Below, piece after piece: positions 63,910-64,000 of a stretch of 64,000 nucleotides of DNA. A program made the translations under genes and the position numbers. This DNA comes from Crocinitomicaceae bacterium (lineage in GTDB: Bacteria > Bacteroidota > Bacteroidia > Flavobacteriales_D > Crocinitomicaceae): positions 186,001 through 250,000 of the forward strand of contig JAURMI010000003.1 of NCBI GenBank assembly GCA_030830785.1. Reading direction: 5' to 3'. The notes under the pieces were generated by a model. The model was given only the letters and a program-made list of their open reading frames with translations, had not been told where the DNA came from and did no database searches. Each line of letters opens with the position of its first letter. The first letter of the stretch is position 1.

Positions 63910-64000
63910 ATGGCTATTCAAATCCAAGTATTTACTTTTAATGCTTTTGAACAAAACACCTATGTAGTATCTGACGGTACAGATACTGTTATTATCGACC
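63910..64000 (+). CDS. Metallo-beta-lactamase-fold hydrolase (partial, continues past window)
   Basis: Thirty codons from ATG 63910 read MAIQIQVFTFNAFEQNTYVV then SDGTDTVIID. This is the typical N-terminus of glyoxalase-II-like MBL-fold hydrolases (NxYVV ... AVIIDPG). The metal-binding HxHxDH motif would lie beyond the window. It starts 24 bases after the big surface protein gene. Confidence 0.75.
   Translation, partial: MAIQIQVFTFNAFEQNTYVVSDGTDTVIID

Noticed and set aside
1..64000. Mobile elements, prophage, CRISPR arrays, toxin-antitoxin or defence islands
   Set aside because: No transposase, integrase, phage structural gene, regularly spaced repeats or defence genes were seen; the gene content is housekeeping plus glycan metabolism.

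Overview
The window looks like a chromosomal segment of a Bacteroidota bacterium, most likely in or near the Flavobacteriales. Evidence seen in the sequence: repeated promoter-like octamers of the Bacteroidota type (TAnnTTTG, sometimes with an upstream TTG about 19 bases away); a SusC/SusD pair; several secreted proteins ending in type IX secretion (T9SS) sorting domains of both the A type and the gliding-motility B type; DUF4293, DUF3467 and DUF2490 family proteins; and start codons preceded by A/T-rich sequence rather than strong Shine-Dalgarno motifs. Base composition is AT-rich throughout. I see no phage, insertion sequence, CRISPR array or rRNA gene.

Layout. 1-372 is the 5' part of mraZ (minus), with a possible MraZ operator upstream. 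618-6958 (plus) holds an EamA transporter, rplU-rpmA, lnt, and a chain of lnt, CotH kinase-like protein, lipoprotein and DUF2490 barrel. 7015-21366 (all minus) is a starch/maltodextrin utilisation locus: a SusE-like T9SS protein, a secreted GH13 amylase, a second CotH-like protein, a SusA-like GH13, a GH31 alpha-glucosidase, then SusC and SusD. A 13-bp palindrome, TGTCAA-W-TTGACA, lies upstream of both the first gene and susC. In the susC promoter it covers the -33 TTG.

21514-25441 has ispE (minus) divergent from accA-recG. 25487-38473 is the conserved information-processing block read on the minus strand: tRNA-Thr(TGT), tRNA-Tyr, tRNA-Gly, tRNA-Thr(GGT), tuf, tRNA-Trp, secE, nusG, rplK, rplA, rplJ, rplL, rpoB, rpoC. 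38665-47853 mixes glycosyltransferases, a DUF3467 protein, a saccharopine-dehydrogenase-like protein, an esterase, a fused CcsBA cytochrome c synthase, an RluA-type pseudouridine synthase and an undecaprenyl-phosphate sugar transferase.

47886-57526 contains a small unknown protein, dnaN, rlmN, an ABC exporter pair, then aroC-DUF4293-ABC-F on the minus strand and a pair of lipoproteins on the plus strand. The end carries a T9SS M14 carboxypeptidase, a very large T9SS type-B surface protein and the start of a metallo-beta-lactamase-fold protein.

The most interesting features are the shared palindrome that may co-regulate the starch locus, the CotH kinase-like gene inside that locus translationally coupled to its GH13 neighbour, the SusE-like protein carrying a T9SS tail, and a set of seven genes whose -7 promoter element ends only 3-5 bases before the start codon, which predicts leaderless mRNAs. 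Genes are densely packed, with several same-strand ATGA/TGATG overlaps and convergent 3' overlaps. No stretch longer than 300 bases lacks a gene; the longest gap is 373-617.
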